DNA from: Candidatus Poseidonia sp.
Lineage (GTDB): Archaea; Thermoplasmatota; Poseidoniia; Poseidoniales; Poseidoniaceae
DNA length: 34,287 nt
NCBI GenBank assembly: GCA_022426155.1
Contig: JAKMEE010000014.1
Location: forward strand, 70,207-104,493
Reading direction: 5' to 3'
In this document: piece by piece, positions 7,086 through 16,148 of the stretch
Position numbering within the stretch: position 1 is the stretch's first letter
How the letters are laid out: each line of letters begins with the position of its first letter
The notes under the pieces: model-generated
Told to the model about the DNA's origin: nothing
What the model saw: the letters and a program-made list of their open reading frames with translations, nothing else
Database searches by the model: none
Translations under genes and position numbers: made by a program

Positions 7086-10000
7086 ATGTTCGCCAAGGCC
7101 AACGCCCGCCGCCCCGCTCGCAGCACCGCCCGAGCCGTGCTTCTTGCTTTTTTGATGGTCGCCTCTACGACCCTTTCATTGCTGGCTACACCTCTCGCTT
7201 CGGCTCACGCAGAGCCAAGTGATGTGACTTGGCCGCTCCAAGGAAGCAACGATACAGGATGGGTACAATTGGATGCCTTGGGAGCAAACCCTGCACTCGG
7301 GACTCAAGCCACAGCCGATTGGAATCTGAATTTCGCCCCAGGGGCGGAATTGTCGAATGTCACCATGGAAATTCGAATCAGTGGCCAAGACGGATTGGTG
7401 ATTGAAGAGCCTCTTCTCGCTGTGAACGGAATGGGCACTTCACTGTTCGATTGGAGAGGCCTTGGAGTGTTGGGTGAGGCCAACGAATTAGCAGGATCAA
7501 ACCCCTACACTGGTCGCCTCAATCCAAACAGCAACTCTGCTGCGGGTTGGGATCTTCCTTCAGATGCTGAAATCACTGAATTGATTTTCCAAGCATTGGC
7601 TCCAATAGACCCTGCAGTGTCCTTGCAACCTGTTGATTTGTCAATTCAAAGCAGCGCCATCCACCCGACCACCGGCCGTATGTATCTGGCCATGAATGAC
7701 GACGTGATGGTGCTCGATGCGACCACGTCTCCTTCGGCCATCGATATGTTGGATTTCTCAACCACTGGTGGCATTGCTGACATGGTAGTGGACGTCAACA
7801 ACAACCTACTTCACCTCCTTACCAAAAACGGGAGTTTTCATGCAATTTCGCTGAGCGATAGCACCTTCCAGACTCCTCTTGCTGACATCGATGCCGATCA
7901 CTTCCTCATGACCAGCGGAGGCGATGTGTTTGCGGCTGGCGGACCCGGCTTGTCGGTTTGGACTGGGTCGGCTTGGAACTCCGTTGTGACCGGTTCATCT
8001 TCTGGAGCGGGTGAGGCTCTATCGATGATAGAAGTCAACGGCGTGGTCTACGCTGCCCTCGATGGATTGGGCGTGTTGCGATACGATACAGCCAGTTCGA
8101 GTGCACTTTCAACGTGGAGTTCTGCCAACACTCTGCATTCCGACAGCATCACACACATGCTCGTCTCAGGCAATCAACTCCTGTTGGGCTCCTCCAATAA
8201 CGGCCTGGCTCGATATGACTATGCTGCTGGCTTTTGGCTCTCCACATGGAATTCAGCAAATTGGCTGGATGACAATTTCATCGGTGGTTTGGCCTTGGTC
8301 GACGACCAGCTCATGATACTCAACGGAGCTTCGCTTCACGCTTACAACACTTCGAACGCCAACTTTGGGGCAACCTATGACCTTGCTGATATGGGATTGG
8401 CGAGTGACGGAGAAGGTCTGATGATGTGGCCATCTAACGGCCCGGGATCTCCTGATGCAGATGTGGTTTTGGTGAACGATGGAAGCGGCTCGCTCGCTCG
8501 TGTGACTCCAACCGAAACCCCGGTGCTCAATGGAAGCATCCTCCTGTCGAGTGGCCCCCTCACCGATGACATGACCACGATTTCTGAAATGGGGGGCATC
8601 CTCTACATTGGAAGCGGAGACGGGACTGGTATCATGAGGTACGATACTTCCAATGCTGTTTGGATGACGCCGTTGGCCCTGAACGAAGAAACACTCATCA
8701 TCACAAACGACGGCACCGACCTCTTTGTCGCTACTGGTGGCACTCCTCAAAACACTCCAACACTTTACCAAATGGCGTCCGATGGAACACAATTGAATGC
8801 ATGGAACAGTAATTGTCTGATTCAAGGAGATGACCCCCTCGGCATGGATGTTGATTCATCTCATATTGCCATAAGCATGGAGGATGGCGGATTCACCATT
8901 ATCGAACGCAGTACAAGCACTTGTACCACTTATACAAGAAACACTGGCATTCCTTCTTCCTTCCTTGGTGATGTTGCCCTACACAGCGCTAAGGCCTACG
9001 TTGCAACCGAAGACAAAGGCGTGTTGCGTTATGACATCACCAACGACACGTGGTTAGAACCATGGGGTTCAACGGGCATCAACGGTGTTGATTATGCAGC
9101 CATCGCAGTTGTCGGCGATATTCTCCATCTTGGCCTCCAAGGCTACGGCGTGGTTCGTAAAGATCTGTCAACGGGTGAAATCTTGGCCCCGCTTACTGCG
9201 AATAATGGGCCAAACTCTCAACTTCCAAGTAGCAATATTTTTGCCCTTGAAACCGACGGTGTCAATCTTTACATCGGTACTTCACAGGGGGCTCGAAAAT
9301 GGGATGGCAGTCAAATGACAACGTTTGGCCAGGGGTCATCTTGGGACACCCGTCCAAATTCATTCTTTGATTTCGTTGCGGAAGCAAGCACCGGTGGAGG
9401 AGATTTGTATGCCGCTACAAACATCGGCGTTTGCAAGTACAACATCGCAACTTTAGGGATCATCGACTGTCAAAACGTGCAGGACGGGATGCCGGATTGG
9501 GCCGTTTACTCGGTAGGTGTCGACACCAACAACGTCTACGGTGGAACCAATCAAGGAGTCGGTATCATCACAAAATCAAATTTCCAACATAGCACAAACT
9601 GGGGAGAAGGAACACAGACCGGAAACGCTGCTCTCGAAATTATTGGAGACATCGCCTACGTCGGCTTAGACGGCATGGGTGTGCTGCGTTACAACCTCAC
9701 TTCTGAAGAGTGGTTGACGCCTTGGACCGAGGACAACGGTGTTCTCGACGGTGGCAATGATGGTGTTACTGGTTTGGTAGCGGACATTCGTAACAACTAC
9801 ATTTGGGTGGGAGGCGGTGATGGATTTCAATTAATCAACATCACCACTGGAGCTGAAGTCTACGACATTGAGAAAACAAGCAGCCTGTACAATGGTAACG
9901 GCGACCCTTACCAAATGATGATTCATAACAACATTATGTATTACCACTCAAAGACGGCCAATGATGAAGTCGGCCGAATTGATGTAGCCAACCTCACCAA

Positions 10001-13000
10001 CCCTGGTGATTTGGATATCGGGGCCCAAGTTGGAGAAAACGGCGGCGATATTTACGGCATGGGAATGGTAGGAAATACCCTCATGGTAAGCGTTGCATCA
10101 GGTCAGTGGTGGAATGCTGATGGGTCTGGAGGCATTGCAATGTTCAATACGAGTAACGGCTCGTATGGAACCAATATCCTACCAACTGGACAGATCGACC
10201 GCGTGACATCTCATCAAACCTCAACAGGAAATATGTGGGTTTCTTGGGGGGAATTACGACTCGACCTCTACAACAATACAGGGGCTTTGATCAATTCCTG
10301 GGAGAACCTTGGCCTCCCCATCCGTGGCATCGTGGAGTTCGATGGAAAGGTACTCTTTGCTTCCGAAGACGGCGTTTTACGCTACGACGAAAGTACGAAT
10401 CTGTGGTTGACTCCATGGACAGCGGGTAACGGACTCCCCAACAATGCCGGCGACCGATTCTATGAATTGTGGACCGATGGCAACGATCTCGTTGTCGGTG
10501 GTGCTGATTTCACTGGCTGGGGGGGTTTCTCCGAAGGCATCATTTCGCATCTTGATTCAAGTGGAAGTTGGCAATCCTATGCAGCCGATTCCTACACAAG
10601 CATTCCTGACGGATACCCCATTTCCATGGATATGTGCGGTGGTTATCTTCACGTAGCCATGTACAATAACAACGGTGGTGTGGCAAGAATCGACCTCCAA
10701 AATCAAACTGTCGTGACCGGCTTTACATCGAGTTCGTTGGATGGAACGGCCCCTGCATCCCTCGTTTGTGACACGTCCGACACACTCTACATCGGCTATT
10801 ATAACGATAATCAACCCATTACAAAATACAGTTATGCTTCCAATTCATACCTTACCAGCCTCACAACACGCAGTCACAACGTGCCAAGTGACCGAATCTG
10901 GTACGACGGTTTAGCCTACGCAAATGGGCAACTCATTGCAGGGCATGGTCAAGGAGGCTCTGGAAGCAATGTGATCGGTGGAGGATACAGCACTTACACC
11001 TCAAGTGGAGCGACTACAACGCAGGCCAACATTCAGGGAAGCGGTTCTTCCGTCACCTCATTCCAATGGCTTGGGAGTAGCGTTGGATGGATGATCGGCC
11101 AAGCGGGTGGCTCGTCGGGTTACAGCCATGTCTCGACCATTTCATCTCTTGGACGGCAAACCGTTGTTGACCTCCCTGGCATCGTCAGTGGACAAGTCAC
11201 TTCAATGACTGGAAACAGCACCCATCTTTGGGTTGCTACCGAAGGCGTTCCAACAGGCACAGGCTTTGGATTAAGCACAGGAGCTGGATTACTCCAAGGA
11301 GAATTCCTCCCTAATGGCGAAGTTGATTGGCAATTTGGATGGACACTCACTGCCGGTTCATCGGTGCGTTCCATGTCACTTCAAGGAACGACACTCTACA
11401 TGGCTACCAACCCAACTGGATTATACCAACTCAATACCGTCTCCGCTACGCTATCGAGCCAAAGTGGAGCACTGCACGACAACTTCGATGAAATGATGGT
11501 GTACAATAACGACCTCGTAATCGGTCTGGCCGGAGATGGTGGATCATCTCCTGGAATCCAAACCTTCGACATGAACACACAACAATTCACGAATGGACGA
11601 TTGGTGGCAGGGCTGCCCTCAAACAACGTCAACGGTTTTGCCGCGACATCCACCGTGATGTACATCGCTACCAACGGAGGCCTTGGACGATGGAACTACA
11701 CCAGCAATGATTGGATGGATTCTATCACCACCAACGACGGATTACCCAGCAACATTGTCGAAGACATCGCCATCGTTGGCTCAACATTGATGCTTGCAAC
11801 ACCCGTTGGATTGGTAGCATGGGATGTTGCCACTAGCACGATCACAACCCTGGACACCTCTGACGGTATGATGGGAACTTCTGTTTGGGGATTGACCACC
11901 GTTGTGGACGCGAACGGAAACACCGCACTTTACGCAAGTCACGATGGTGCAGGAGCAGACCGGCCCGGCGTATCGGTCATCGATGCCTCTACGTTATCGG
12001 TGACATCCACGCATCGATTCGACCAACTTCCATCCAACACTGTTACGGCCCTTACCAGCGACTGGTGGGGAGTGCACATGGCTACCGACCTTGGCCCATT
12101 GACTCACTGGAATGCATCAAACGGTGAATTCGAAGACGGTGTGAGGTTCCAAGCCTCACAATACCCGATCATTGGAATGATGAGCGATGGGGATGAGGTC
12201 TTGGCCCTGGCCCCAAATACTGCCTTGCTCGTTGAGGCTCGAAGCGCTGGACATACATGGCTGACATATCAACAAAACAGGGACATCATTGGTGGGGTGT
12301 TATCTGACGACCACATGTGGACGATTTCCGATCACGGCCTTCAGGGTTGGTGGCGAAACGGGCAATTCACGCCCGTGGATGACTTTTCGATGCGAAGAGC
12401 CAGTCCACTGAGCGTTCGTGGCCTAGGAACAAGTGGACCACTTGACATCACCGACATGACCCATCCAAACGTCAACATTCAGTTAGTAGACCCAACGTTC
12501 CCATACGCTTTGGACAGCGAGATTGGTGCAATCGGGGTTCACGGTCTACGATTCCAAAACGTCCCCTTGGTCTTCACTTCCAGCGTTGCTGGTGCTGCTA
12601 TTTGGGCGCAAGGCGTCTCATTGAAGTACGATGCAACCCTTGACATCAGCAACGATACAGCATTAATGTCAACTCTTCAACTCGCCGTTGATAATGGACA
12701 ACTCTACAACAATACACGCCATGTGCAACTTCGCTTGTATTCGCCCTCAAACGGCTCGATGGAAGTCCGTTTGACCTACGATTATATTCGAAATGATACG
12801 CCGGTCGTTCTCGAAGAATTGATCGATCGTCCCGATGACGGCGGTAGCGCACTCACCGCTTCATGGTCCCTTGTTCACGACGAAGATTTTGCACGCTATC
12901 TCATCTTTGCGAACGAAGGAGCCTGGGATGGTATGCCCACCGAACTTGATTTGATGACACGTTCACCTGACAAGACGATTTCATTGCACAGTCGTTTATC

Positions 13001-15392
13001 CAGTGAAATTGAATCCGCTAACGGGCAACCGCTCGTCGACGGAACGGATTACTACGCTGTCGTCGTTGTTGAATACAACGATGGAAGATGGGGGGAAATT
13101 TCCATGCCTGTAGGTCCAGCAAGTCCTTCAGATGAAGTACCAATGGCCCCACTTTGGGCAACAGCGAGTGCGATGGGAAGTAACGGTGATGACGGTGATA
13201 TTGAGCTCGAATGGGCACGATGCACGGCGCTTGACCTCGCCCACACCAATCTCTATGTGTCCAACACACCGTTCACGGATGTCTTTGGAATGGAATTGGA
13301 AACATCAGTTTTACCCAATGAAGGTAATTTGTCAACACTCTCTTTGACCCCTGGAGTCCCAGTTTGGATCGGTTTCACATGTGTGGACGATGCAGGACAG
13401 GAAAACCTGAGCGATGTTACCGTAGTAGGACCTGTTGTCCCCACTGGAGAACTCAATGACAATGAGGCCCCAGACCCGATTGAAGGAACTCAGGCTGCTG
13501 ACATACCCGATGATGAAGGCGGACGTATCAGTGTTTCATGGAATGCAAGTTCCGCAGAAGATTGTGCGTTTTACACCGTATTCATGGAGCAAGGAGGCGA
13601 TTCAAATGACGATGGTATAATTGGCAGCGTCGATGGATTCTCGCAAGCCGTTATCGTTAATTCGTGTGATGATAACCAAACCATCATTTCATCATTGGAC
13701 GGCGTGCCTCTCATTGACGGACAGACCTACACCATCGGCGTCGTCGCCTACGATGTTTGGTTGAACGGGAATACAGACGAAGTTCTGCTCGTTTCGGCAA
13801 CGCCATTCCAGAACATCATCGGTTCTGGAACAGCCCCAGAACGCATCACGAACCTCTTGGCCTTCGACCATCCCGACGACGATGGAACCGCTATTGATGT
13901 GGTCTGGGCCCCGTCCGGGGCAGTTGACTTTGCATCCTACACTGTGTGGGTGGCGGATCAACCTGTGAGCGACCTCTCTGTGGCCTACGCAAGTTTCGGA
14001 ACGAATCCTGACAAGTGCGGGTGTTTCACCTTTGACAAACAATGGATTGATGAAGAAACAAATCCGATAGAATTGACAATCTCAACCGCACTATACACCC
14101 CTTCGGATGGAACTTCACTTCTCGATGCACTCCCTGGATTAATTCAGCCTGATATTGAACTCTTCGTGACCGTTACAGTTCACGACATCAAAGGTAATGT
14201 TCACCTAACTGAACTCACTCAAGCCACGGTTTTACCCATTGACAATCTTAACGATGTGACACCTCCAAATCGACTTGATGACCTCTCCTTGGTTGACCGC
14301 CCTCTAGATGATGGCTCAGCACTGTTGCTAAATTTCAGCCTATCAGATGCACCCGATGTGAAGACGTACGAAGTCTATGCTGCCACTTACGAATTTACCG
14401 ATGTGACGACCGCTGGTAATGGCCCACCCGCCCCGATTGCGATTCTTTCAAGAAACCCAGAATTACCTTTGATGATCGACCTCGTTTCTGGCGACACACC
14501 GGTCATTGCAGGACAGGATATATGGGCGGCTGTTGTGGTTCGTGACTCCTCTGGAAATGCCATTGAATTTGACCTCGTTTCCGTCAAGGGCCAATCCGAA
14601 GATAACGGAGTCACCGACCCAGGTAGTTATTTGCCTGATATTCGAAACATCAGAACAGCTTGGAGCGATGAAACCAGCATCTTCGTGGAGTGGGATCACT
14701 CTCTTGATGCTCAAGTGAAAGGATATCAGATTTATATTTCCAACGAGGATTTCTCAGACACCGATGATGCAACCATGGTTGGTGAAGTAAAGGCATCGAA
14801 TTCCTTCCTCATCACGACAACCCTCTTCGGGGACCTGTCCAATGAATCCAACTGGTACATCGCTGTCAGTCCATTTGACAATTTTGTCAACAAGAAGACC
14901 GTTGAACCAGTAGAACTTCCGGCATTGACCGGTCAAATTACCGCCGAACCTGATGCAGGAGATGACGGCGGGATTTCCTTGGAATCCTTCCTCACGACCC
15001 CTAATATGCTGGTTGCTGGCCTATTTATTGTGGCCATGCTTCTAGTGATTTTGATTGTTCGAACCCGAGGCACGAATTCACGGAAAAACAAGTCATGGGA
15101 ATTGCAAGAAGCAACGTGGGGCATCCAGGACCAAAATTGGGGAGATGCTCCACCCGCCCCTCCTGCTGCGCCACCTCCCGCTCCTGCAACTGGTATTACA
15201 CAGCAACAATCCAACGATATTTACGCGGCTGCCAATCAAATCCAATCTTCAGATTATGCTCGTCCAGCTTACCAACCCTCTCAACCTGTTTTACAACCTC
15301 AGGTTCAAACCAATGTGTTGGGAGACTTGTTGGATGAAGCACCACCAAAATCACCTCAAATCGATACATCGTTCCTTGACGACCTCTTGTGA
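7086..15392 (+). CDS. Giant secreted/anchored surface protein: beta-propeller repeats, FN3-like repeats, C-terminal TM and cytoplasmic tail
   Basis: The gene encodes 2768 residues. An Arg-rich N-terminus and hydrophobic core ending LATPLASAHA form a signal peptide (about 1-42). Residues about 130-1750 carry many propeller-blade repeats of the two-component-regulator-propeller style. Examples are GVLRYDITNDTWLEPW, GVLRYNLTSEEWLTPW, GVLRYDESTNLWLTPW and GLGRWNYTSNDWMDS, each followed by GLPSN-like turns. About six fibronectin-III-like modules follow (1890-2620), several opening with a PDDxG signature (RPDDGGSALTASW, HPDDDGTAIDVVW, RPLDDGSALLLNF). One transmembrane helix lies at about 2640-2661, then basic RTRGTNSRKNK, a Pro/Ala-rich linker and the acidic ending DTSFLDDLL. 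The topology implies a large extracellular adhesin or receptor with a cytosolic tail. ATG 7086 places the signal peptide correctly. The stop overlaps the next gene by four bases (GTGA). The ligand is unknown. Confidence 0.88.
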   Translation: MFAKANARRPARSTARAVLLAFLMVASTTLSLLATPLASAHAEPSDVTWPLQGSNDTGWVQLDALGANPALGTQATADWNLNFAPGAELSNVTMEIRISGQDGLVIEEPLLAVNGMGTSLFDWRGLGVLGEANELAGSNPYTGRLNPNSNSAAGWDLPSDAEITELIFQALAPIDPAVSLQPVDLSIQSSAIHPTTGRMYLAMNDDVMVLDATTSPSAIDMLDFSTTGGIADMVVDVNNNLLHLLTKNGSFHAISLSDSTFQTPLADIDADHFLMTSGGDVFAAGGPGLSVWTGSAWNSVVTGSSSGAGEALSMIEVNGVVYAALDGLGVLRYDTASSSALSTWSSANTLHSDSITHMLVSGNQLLLGSSNNGLARYDYAAGFWLSTWNSANWLDDNFIGGLALVDDQLMILNGASLHAYNTSNANFGATYDLADMGLASDGEGLMMWPSNGPGSPDADVVLVNDGSGSLARVTPTETPVLNGSILLSSGPLTDDMTTISEMGGILYIGSGDGTGIMRYDTSNAVWMTPLALNEETLIITNDGTDLFVATGGTPQNTPTLYQMASDGTQLNAWNSNCLIQGDDPLGMDVDSSHIAISMEDGGFTIIERSTSTCTTYTRNTGIPSSFLGDVALHSAKAYVATEDKGVLRYDITNDTWLEPWGSTGINGVDYAAIAVVGDILHLGLQGYGVVRKDLSTGEILAPLTANNGPNSQLPSSNIFALETDGVNLYIGTSQGARKWDGSQMTTFGQGSSWDTRPNSFFDFVAEASTGGGDLYAATNIGVCKYNIATLGIIDCQNVQDGMPDWAVYSVGVDTNNVYGGTNQGVGIITKSNFQHSTNWGEGTQTGNAALEIIGDIAYVGLDGMGVLRYNLTSEEWLTPWTEDNGVLDGGNDGVTGLVADIRNNYIWVGGGDGFQLINITTGAEVYDIEKTSSLYNGNGDPYQMMIHNNIMYYHSKTANDEVGRIDVANLTNPGDLDIGAQVGENGGDIYGMGMVGNTLMVSVASGQWWNADGSGGIAMFNTSNGSYGTNILPTGQIDRVTSHQTSTGNMWVSWGELRLDLYNNTGALINSWENLGLPIRGIVEFDGKVLFASEDGVLRYDESTNLWLTPWTAGNGLPNNAGDRFYELWTDGNDLVVGGADFTGWGGFSEGIISHLDSSGSWQSYAADSYTSIPDGYPISMDMCGGYLHVAMYNNNGGVARIDLQNQTVVTGFTSSSLDGTAPASLVCDTSDTLYIGYYNDNQPITKYSYASNSYLTSLTTRSHNVPSDRIWYDGLAYANGQLIAGHGQGGSGSNVIGGGYSTYTSSGATTTQANIQGSGSSVTSFQWLGSSVGWMIGQAGGSSGYSHVSTISSLGRQTVVDLPGIVSGQVTSMTGNSTHLWVATEGVPTGTGFGLSTGAGLLQGEFLPNGEVDWQFGWTLTAGSSVRSMSLQGTTLYMATNPTGLYQLNTVSATLSSQSGALHDNFDEMMVYNNDLVIGLAGDGGSSPGIQTFDMNTQQFTNGRLVAGLPSNNVNGFAATSTVMYIATNGGLGRWNYTSNDWMDSITTNDGLPSNIVEDIAIVGSTLMLATPVGLVAWDVATSTITTLDTSDGMMGTSVWGLTTVVDANGNTALYASHDGAGADRPGVSVIDASTLSVTSTHRFDQLPSNTVTALTSDWWGVHMATDLGPLTHWNASNGEFEDGVRFQASQYPIIGMMSDGDEVLALAPNTALLVEARSAGHTWLTYQQNRDIIGGVLSDDHMWTISDHGLQGWWRNGQFTPVDDFSMRRASPLSVRGLGTSGPLDITDMTHPNVNIQLVDPTFPYALDSEIGAIGVHGLRFQNVPLVFTSSVAGAAIWAQGVSLKYDATLDISNDTALMSTLQLAVDNGQLYNNTRHVQLRLYSPSNGSMEVRLTYDYIRNDTPVVLEELIDRPDDGGSALTASWSLVHDEDFARYLIFANEGAWDGMPTELDLMTRSPDKTISLHSRLSSEIESANGQPLVDGTDYYAVVVVEYNDGRWGEISMPVGPASPSDEVPMAPLWATASAMGSNGDDGDIELEWARCTALDLAHTNLYVSNTPFTDVFGMELETSVLPNEGNLSTLSLTPGVPVWIGFTCVDDAGQENLSDVTVVGPVVPTGELNDNEAPDPIEGTQAADIPDDEGGRISVSWNASSAEDCAFYTVFMEQGGDSNDDGIIGSVDGFSQAVIVNSCDDNQTIISSLDGVPLIDGQTYTIGVVAYDVWLNGNTDEVLLVSATPFQNIIGSGTAPERITNLLAFDHPDDDGTAIDVVWAPSGAVDFASYTVWVADQPVSDLSVAYASFGTNPDKCGCFTFDKQWIDEETNPIELTISTALYTPSDGTSLLDALPGLIQPDIELFVTVTVHDIKGNVHLTELTQATVLPIDNLNDVTPPNRLDDLSLVDRPLDDGSALLLNFSLSDAPDVKTYEVYAATYEFTDVTTAGNGPPAPIAILSRNPELPLMIDLVSGDTPVIAGQDIWAAVVVRDSSGNAIEFDLVSVKGQSEDNGVTDPGSYLPDIRNIRTAWSDETSIFVEWDHSLDAQVKGYQIYISNEDFSDTDDATMVGEVKASNSFLITTTLFGDLSNESNWYIAVSPFDNFVNKKTVEPVELPALTGQITAEPDAGDDGGISLESFLTTPNMLVAGLFIVAMLLVILIVRTRGTNSRKNKSWELQEATWGIQDQNWGDAPPAPPAAPPPAPATGITQQQSNDIYAAANQIQSSDYARPAYQPSQPVLQPQVQTNVLGDLLDEAPPKSPQIDTSFLDDLL

Positions 15393-16147
15393 GCGTGAGA
15401 AACATGGGTGAAGATGGCCCTCGCAGTGAAGTGTTTACCACCATGTTGGTCAATGCTGCGGGCCAGGTAGCAGACTGGTCAGCCCACCATGAACGATTAC
15501 GTCAACATGGAGAACGGTTGCGCATGAAAGTGCCAGATGAGAGCCCCCAGATACCTGATCTTGAACCGGACGAACACCCTTGGAGGCTCCTTCGACTGGC
15601 CTATACCCCTTCAACATCTGAGTGGACATGGTCCCTCCGTTCTTGCTCCATCCGAAATGAACGTCTTGACGCCATCAGCGTTCTTGCCCCTCGTTGGAAC
15701 CAACGAACCACTGGGTGCAAGCATGGCGATTGGAATCCGTATCTCGAAGCACATGATGATGCCATCAAGGTTGGAGCCGATGTTGCTCTCCTCGTCCATG
15801 AGCACAGCATCATCGATGCTGACCGTGGGACGCCGATTCTTTTGGATGAAGATGGAACGGTTTGGATGGCTGCACATTCCCAAGGGGGAGTTGATGGCAT
15901 CACTGCTATGATGCTCGAATCGGCGCTCCCAGGCCGGGGTTTTCCAGTTTTACGAGGAAAGTTGAACGAACGTCTTGTCGCAAGGTGCCATGAATTGGTA
16001 GTGGTTGGATCTGGATTGGGGGTGTGTCGAATTGAATCACTCGATGATGAACCGCTTGGAGAATCGGAACTTCTCTCCAGCGCCTGTCAATCAATCCTTG
16101 ACCAACACTTTACAGATGACGGCGTCTGGACGGCGTTGAGGCCATAG
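15389..16147 (+). CDS. pabC: Class IV PLP-dependent enzyme, probable 4-amino-4-deoxychorismate lyase
   Basis: This protein should split aminodeoxychorismate into p-aminobenzoate and pyruvate using pyridoxal phosphate. The fold-type-IV pattern is visible in its 252 residues. An early AHHERLRQHGERL matches the helix after the first strand. The Schiff-base lysine is probably K111 in CKHGDWNPYLEAHDDA. GADVALLVHEHSIIDADRGT matches the family's GADEALLLD..G.V.E strand, and GGVDGITAMM matches the GI..G.TR region, though the usual Arg is missing. The match is more diverged than the neighbouring PabBA. The job is inferred largely from the gene directly downstream, which encodes aminodeoxychorismate synthase, with one base between stop and start. 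GTG 15389 overlaps the previous stop (GTGA). ATG 15404 is an alternative start. A related branched-chain or D-amino-acid aminotransferase is less likely in this context. Confidence 0.72.
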   Translation: MSVRNMGEDGPRSEVFTTMLVNAAGQVADWSAHHERLRQHGERLRMKVPDESPQIPDLEPDEHPWRLLRLAYTPSTSEWTWSLRSCSIRNERLDAISVLAPRWNQRTTGCKHGDWNPYLEAHDDAIKVGADVALLVHEHSIIDADRGTPILLDEDGTVWMAAHSQGGVDGITAMMLESALPGRGFPVLRGKLNERLVARCHELVVVGSGLGVCRIESLDDEPLGESELLSSACQSILDQHFTDDGVWTALRP

Positions 16148-16148
16148 G

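Noticed and set aside
13692-14042. 116-codon minus-strand frame inside the giant gene
   Set aside because: Codon periodicity belongs to the plus-strand gene, and the translation lacks any motif.
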